Origin: Saccharothrix sp. NRRL B-16314
GTDB lineage: Bacteria > Actinomycetota > Actinomycetes > Mycobacteriales > Pseudonocardiaceae
Assembly (NCBI RefSeq): GCF_000716595.1
Contig: NZ_JNXC01000007.1
Span: 1 to 64,000, forward strand
Direction of reading: 5' to 3'
DNA: 64,000 nt
Made by a program: the position numbers and the translations under genes. Below the pieces are notes generated by a model. That model saw nothing but the letters and a program-made list of their open reading frames with translations, was not told the DNA's origin and ran no database searches. How positions within the stretch are numbered: the first letter of the stretch is position 1; the number at the start of each line of letters is the position of its first letter. Positions 63,357 through 64,000 of this stretch are shown in pieces.

Positions 63357-64000
63357 TTGGCCGCCATCGCACCCCTCGCGGAAGCCGTGGCACACGTCGT
63401 GCGCGACGGCGACACCGTGGCGTTCGAGGGGTTCACGCACCTGATCCCGTTCGCCGCGGGGCACGAGGTGATCCGGCAGGGCAGGCGCGACCTGACCCTG
63501 GTCCGGATGACACCGGACGTGCTGTACGACCAGCTCATCGGTGCCGGCTGCGCGCGGAAGCTGGTGTTCTCGTGGGGTGGCAACCCCGGCGTCGGCTCGC
63601 TGCACCGGTTCCGCGACGCGGTCGAGCACGGCTGGCCACGGCCGCTGGAACTGGAGGAGCACAGCCACGCGGGCATGGCCAACCGGTACGTCGCGGCGGC
63701 GTCCGGACTGCCGTTCGCGGTGCTGCGCGGCTACACCGGCACCGACCTGCCCGCCCAGACGGCCAACATCTCGTCGGTGACGTGCCCGTTCACGGGTGAG
63801 GTGCTGACCGCCGTCGCCGCGCTGCGACTGGACGCCGCGGTCGTGCACGCGCAGCGGGCGGACCGGCACGGCAACGTGCAGCTGTGGGGGATCACCGGCG
63901 TGCAGAAGGAGGCCGTGCTGGCGGCTTCGCGCTCGCTGGTCACCGTCGAGGAGGTCGTGGACGAGTTGGACCCGCGGCCGGGAGCGGTGGTCCTGCCGTC
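63357..64000 (+). CDS. CoA-transferase subunit alpha (family I), 3' truncated by the window
   Basis: At least 214 residues are in the window, beginning at TTG 63357 with GGGAGG 5 bases before (MAAIAPLAEAVAHVVRDGDTVAFEGFTHLIPFAAGHEVIRQG). It contains the family I CoA-transferase alpha pattern LTLVRMTPDVLYDQLIGAG, KLVFSWGGNPGVGSLHRFRDAVEHGWP, LEEHSHAGMANRYVAAASGLPFAVLRGYTGTDLP and DAAVVHAQRADRHGNVQLWG. It resembles glutaconate and 3-oxoadipate CoA-transferase subunits. It continues past the last base, and a beta subunit would be expected next. Substrate unknown. Confidence 0.88.
   Translation, partial: MAAIAPLAEAVAHVVRDGDTVAFEGFTHLIPFAAGHEVIRQGRRDLTLVRMTPDVLYDQLIGAGCARKLVFSWGGNPGVGSLHRFRDAVEHGWPRPLELEEHSHAGMANRYVAAASGLPFAVLRGYTGTDLPAQTANISSVTCPFTGEVLTAVAALRLDAAVVHAQRADRHGNVQLWGITGVQKEAVLAASRSLVTVEEVVDELDPRPGAVVLP

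Overview
The window is high-GC actinobacterial DNA. GTG and TTG starts are frequent, Shine-Dalgarno sites are good, and many neighbouring genes overlap by 1-4 bases. Gene content (large DUF222, TetR and P450 complement, HAMP-array hybrid kinase, phosphoketolase-acetate kinase pair, Ski2-like helicase) and a repeat family built on GTGAGTCCTACGTTC suggest a Pseudonocardiaceae-type filamentous actinomycete, perhaps Saccharothrix/Lentzea/Actinosynnema-like. That placement is inference. No rRNA, tRNA, CRISPR array or complete insertion sequence was seen.

Layout. 0-12.3 kb is mixed accessory and housekeeping DNA: a DUF222 protein cut at its HNH domain, a TetR gene with clear operators beside a small membrane protein, a P450 divergent from a class III CoA-transferase, a membrane Ser/Thr kinase, an M28 peptidase, a VOC protein, a reductase, a scar of two decayed sugar-acid genes (mannonate dehydratase and LacI), a sirtuin and a methyltransferase. 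12.5-29.0 kb is an exopolysaccharide locus. Its plus-strand run (DMT-type permease, polysaccharide deacetylase, O-antigen-ligase-like polymerase, GT4, Wzz-like protein, GT87-like protein, flippase, two GT4s) is almost fully overlapping. It meets a minus-strand pair (initiating sugar transferase, secreted glycosidase-like lipoprotein), then GT2, an FAD oxidoreductase and a UDP-GlcNAc 2-epimerase.

29.2-41.0 kb holds a secreted lysyl-oxidase-like protein, a soluble Ser/Thr kinase, two alpha/beta hydrolases, a DUF1062 protein, a secreted GH64 beta-1,3-glucanase with a ricin-type lectin domain and several operator-like sites, an acetoacetate-decarboxylase-like protein, a 1186-residue Ski2-like helicase and an alkaline-phosphatase-superfamily protein. 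41.1-44.5 kb is a phosphoketolase-acetate kinase operon that can turn sugar phosphates into acetate and ATP. 44.6-47.7 kb is unusual: a substrate-binding protein tethered by three membrane helices with no transporter, an orphan ATP synthase subunit a, a 58-residue FxSxx-like peptide and broken TPR pieces.

47.7-53.1 kb has a methyltransferase-TetR operon divergent from a YnfA-family gene across a symmetric three-box operator, then pirin, a secreted peptidoglycan-binding/M15-like protein, a structured 5' region and three small proteins. 53.2-60.6 kb is a phospho-signalling module: HATPase anti-sigma-type protein, STAS antagonist, an APH(6)-like protein, a hybrid HAMP-array histidine kinase and a SpoIIE phosphatase. 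In it the kinase and the APH-like gene converge on a large inverted array of 22-bp repeats that supplies both stop codons. 60.7-64.0 kb has a TetR gene, a double operator and membrane protein, a LysR/NTF2-like divergent pair, and the start of a CoA-transferase alpha subunit running off the end.
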